NCBI GenBank assembly: GCA_040429635.1
Contig: CP158972.1
Coordinates: 2,242,001 to 2,306,000, forward strand
Reading direction: 5' to 3'
Source: Tamlana crocina
Lineage (GTDB): Bacteria; Bacteroidota; Bacteroidia; Flavobacteriales; Flavobacteriaceae
Length of the DNA stretch: 64,000 bases
Shown here: piece by piece, positions 61,819-64,000 of the stretch
Numbering within the stretch: the first letter of the stretch is position 1
Layout of the letters: each line of letters opens with the position of its first letter
Translations under genes and position numbers: made by a program
The notes under the pieces: model-generated
The model's database searches: none
Seen by the model: the letters and a program-made list of their open reading frames with translations, nothing else
What the model was told of the DNA's origin: nothing

Positions 61819-62331
61819 CGTCAAATTATTATAAGAGCAATTTAATTTAGTTATTGAGTTATTACTATTTAAATTTAAACTGCTAAGGCTATTATAATCA
61901 CAATACAAAGTACTCAAAAGATTATTGCTAATTTCTAAATCATCAACGTTGTTAAAACCACAATCCAAATAAGTTAAAGTAGTAGTGTTATTATCAAATT
62001 CCAAATCACTAATTTTATTAAAAGCACACCGCAACTCTTCTAAAGATGTATTAGAGGTTAAATTTAAAGTTTGAATATCATTAAAATTACAGTTCAGTTT
62101 TTTTAAGGCAACAAATGCTTCTATACCAATTAAATTTGAAATTTCTTTAGAACTAACATCTAAATACGTAATTCTACTGATATTATTTGTGGACACATAA
62201 TTGTCCAATATATTATCATAACCTAATTCTATTAAGGCCTGTTCAAAATTATCGTCAGGGACATAGGTTTGTTGAGAGAATAGAACACCACTAAAAAGCA
62301 GGGTCATTAAAAGAAAATAAGGCTTTTTCAT

Positions 62332-62685
62332 TTTACAATTTTATTATTTATGGTTTACAATTTTAATCCCTTTATTTACGACAAAAAGCAATTTTTGGAC
62401 GTCGAATAGAAAAAATATTTTTTAAAACGCAAAAATAGGATATTAACTGAACCTAAGATAAAATTGTTAATAACTTATAGTAAACCAACACGTTAAAAAT
62501 AAAAAACAAGGTCAATACTTACAAAACAGAGAGGATATCATCGTAGAAAACAGGGATGATTAACACAATAGATACTGACTCAACATGGAAACAAACAATC
62601 TATGTAGACCGTATTAGGCTTATCATACGCTGTCCACCCCTATCAACAAACAGTAAAACATCAGTATTAAAACTTATAAAAGCAA
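62332..62685. other. Gene-free AT-rich interval upstream of the LRR gene
   Basis: No convincing gene. An 86-codon plus-strand ORF (62556-62816) lacks any family signal and runs through a terminator and into the 3' end of the beta-helix gene, so it is not called. The interval holds a possible promoter for the LRR gene. Confidence 0.6.
62430..62437 (-). promoter_or_regulatory. Possible promoter -7 box for the LRR gene
   Basis: On the minus strand TATTTTTG, a full TAnnTTTG match about 100 bp upstream of the ATG at 62331; no convincing -33 TTG. Confidence 0.35.
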
Positions 62686-62717
62686 AAATCTCCAAAAGCA
62701 GTAACTTTTGGAGATTT
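62686..62717 (-). terminator. Rho-independent terminator after the beta-helix gene
   Basis: Perfect 13-bp stem, arms 62686-62698 and 62705-62717, 6-base loop, followed on the minus strand by TTTTTGCTTTT. It lies about 62 bp past the stop at 62779. Confidence 0.88.
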
Positions 62718-62778
62718 AAACTTTTTTATAAAAAAAGATGCGACGGTTATCTAGAAAATCAAACTAGCGACCTTAATT

Positions 62779-64000
62779 TTATTTGTTGTTTTTCAGTTGT
62801 ATATTTTTTGAATTAACAACGTTTATATCTGTATTGATTGTTGAGTTTTGAATAGTAATATTTTCACATCCATCAATATTATTTGCTTTATTGTCTGACG
62901 ACCTAAAGCTGCACTCATCAAAAATAATATTCTTTGATGAATCTGCAATTAAATCATATAAGTCAATTGGCCTTCGAGTAACATCAACTTCTTCATTTCT
63001 TATATTAACATTAACTATGTCTGCCCCTCTTGACACATACCCAAAACTAGTAGGCAAATCTGTATTTAACTTATTATTATAAATTTCGGCGCCATGCAAT
63101 TTATTTCCGAGAATAATACCAGTTTTAAACTCAGTAAGATTATTATCGTGGACATCATAATTATCACCAGCTAAAGTTATACCATTTTTATAACCATTAA
63201 TTTTATTTCCATAAATTTGATAATTTCTATTGAATTCATCTCCAAATGGATCTAATCTTGATTTAAATATCATGGCGTGCTCAAATGGTTGGCCGTTTTC
63301 AATTCTTGCTTCAAAAGTATTGTTTCTAACTACTATGTCGTGAGAGGCTATGTTGGTTACCATGGAGTCAAAATAATTCTCTTCAACCGTTACAAATGAG
63401 CATGTAAAAAAAACAATATCACCAACGGCATTACCTTTAAAAGTGTTGCCCCGTAAGGTTACGTTTTCAATCTTTTCATACTCTTTAAGTGTACCATCAT
63501 CTTCTCTAACTCGCCAAGCCTCAAAACTAATCCCTTGTCTAGGCCATGTTCCCGCTGAACTATAATCAACTCCAGAAGGGTTCTCCCCTAGTGCCGTATT
63601 GATGATCTGACAGTTTTCAACAAGAATTCCGTCACCATCAAGAATACTTAAGCCATTCCTTCTAGAAGCATCAACAATACAGTTTCTTACAGTTACATTT
63701 TCAGAAATAACAGCATCACCAGGAGAACCATCTTCAGCCCTAATGGTACTACCATGAACAACAAAACCATCTCCAGCGCCGTTAGAAATTTTTATACCCT
63801 CTAACAAAATATTTTTGCCCCCTGAAACATGCGTAACATGACCCCAATCGTGGGAATAATAAGTTTTTCCGTACAAATCAACTACAGGAGTATAATCATG
63901 CTCCCAACGATCTCCTATCAAATTGCCTCCTGTGATTTTTATATTCTCTCCTTTATAAACCATTATCAAGCTATAAGCATGAGCATTTGTAGGTTGTACC
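62779..64000 (-). CDS. Right-handed parallel beta-helix repeat protein, 5'-truncated by window edge
   Basis: The reading frame stays open to base 64000 (upstream residues QPTNAHAYSLIMVYKG), so the apparent start at 63969, a TTG, is not the true start. About 406 residues are visible. They consist of short repeats with N-rich turns such as ENVTLRGNTFKGNAVGDIVF, FVTVEENYFDSMVTN, SHDIVVRNNTFEA and KNIIFDECSFRSSDNK, the pattern of pectate-lyase-like parallel beta-helices. It may be a secreted polysaccharide-active protein, but no catalytic signature can be assigned and there is no T9SS domain at its C-terminus. Base composition is AT-rich like the surrounding genome. Confidence 0.82.
   Translation of the reverse strand, partial: VQPTNAHAYSLIMVYKGENIKITGGNLIGDRWEHDYTPVVDLYGKTYYSHDWGHVTHVSGGKNILLEGIKISNGAGDGFVVHGSTIRAEDGSPGDAVISENVTVRNCIVDASRRNGLSILDGDGILVENCQIINTALGENPSGVDYSSAGTWPRQGISFEAWRVREDDGTLKEYEKIENVTLRGNTFKGNAVGDIVFFTCSFVTVEENYFDSMVTNIASHDIVVRNNTFEARIENGQPFEHAMIFKSRLDPFGDEFNRNYQIYGNKINGYKNGITLAGDNYDVHDNNLTEFKTGIILGNKLHGAEIYNNKLNTDLPTSFGYVSRGADIVNVNIRNEEVDVTRRPIDLYDLIADSSKNIIFDECSFRSSDNKANNIDGCENITIQNSTINTDINVVNSKNIQLKNNK

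Larger units (their letters stand above)
59678..62331 (-). pseudogene. T9SS-exported leucine-rich-repeat surface protein, frameshifted
   Basis: Signal peptide (MKKPYFLLMTLLFSGVLFSQ), then four modules of about 188 residues, then a T9SS type A C-terminal sorting domain (YKLYPNPVEDVLNIVL to the end IFTEKIMVK). Each module begins TYVPNNNFEQALIDLG, has LRR-like lines of LDLSGNALLEYLYCHNN type, and ends NNPELSCIEVDNASYSTSNW plus a Gly/Ser linker. Module 1 is diverged and AT-rich; modules 2-4 are nearly identical and GC-rich. A missing G at about 61435 (GAAAGTCC where the other copies have GAAAGGTCC) breaks the frame in module 2, giving ORFs 61351-62331 and 59678-61420. Repaired, the protein would be 884 residues. 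It could be a true pseudogene, a phase-variable state or a sequencing error. Confidence 0.85.

Noticed and set aside
62556-62816. 86-aa plus-strand ORF
   Set aside because: It crosses a strong terminator and overlaps the end of the beta-helix gene; the translation shows no family or export features.

Overview
The window is chromosomal DNA of a marine-type Flavobacteriaceae (Bacteroidota). The signs are low GC, promoters of the TTG-N17-21-TAnnTTTG type rather than Shine-Dalgarno signals, an LpxC-FabZ fusion, a PorX regulator of the type IX secretion system (T9SS), a T9SS C-terminal sorting domain, and Bacteroidota-style families (CarboxypepD_reg-like/beta-barrel receptor, DUF2461, four-helix-bundle protein). 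I see no tRNA, rRNA, CRISPR array or prophage.

Layout. 1-5755: the 3'-truncated leuC, a hotdog thioesterase, DUF72 and DUF2461 proteins, two small cytosolic proteins, a secreted protein, an acidic lipoprotein and Dps. 5925-14850 (minus strand): a complete histidine operon hisG-D-C-B-H-[four-helix-bundle ORF]-A-F-IE followed by a divergent TruA-like gene. It is preceded by a promoter, a 17-codon leader peptide with four His codons, and a terminator/antiterminator pair, which together form a classical attenuator. Three hairpin repeats lie in the spacers of this operon. 14945-20124: a prohibitin, two SDR enzymes including FabG, a VWA membrane protein and a lipoprotein. 20260-27292: sucD, then a lipid A operon lpxD - lpxC/fabZ - lpxA - efp - second lpxD paralogue, with an HD hydrolase upstream. 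27390-34455 (mostly plus): porX, tsaE, a small secreted peptide gene overlapping a membrane protein gene, a TonB-type receptor, alanine dehydrogenase and a DUF4258 protein.

34445-58286 is a surface polysaccharide region in two parts. A phosphoglycosyl transferase and a soluble FlaA1/CapD-type dehydratase (34445-36231) are separated by proline dehydrogenase and aroB from the main locus. In the main locus a minus-strand block (aminotransferase, full-length membrane dehydratase, Wza, Wzc) diverges from a plus-strand block (WbpP/TviC epimerase, WbpO/TviB dehydrogenase, Wzx flippase, formyltransferase, pyruvyltransferase, three glycosyltransferases, Wzy-like polymerase, deacetylase, CapK-like ligase). 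Together they predict a Wzx/Wzy capsule or exopolysaccharide containing N-acetylgalactosaminuronic acid and a 4-amino sugar, decorated with formyl and pyruvyl groups. A 1.05-kb gene-free interval separates the two blocks. It holds an internally repeated, hairpin-rich segment ending in a terminator-like hairpin and is the best candidate for an undescribed RNA element.

58296-64000: a decayed IS256-family element, a T9SS-exported leucine-rich-repeat protein gene with three nearly identical GC-rich 564-bp tandem repeats and a one-base deletion that breaks the frame, and a beta-helix protein gene that runs off the window.
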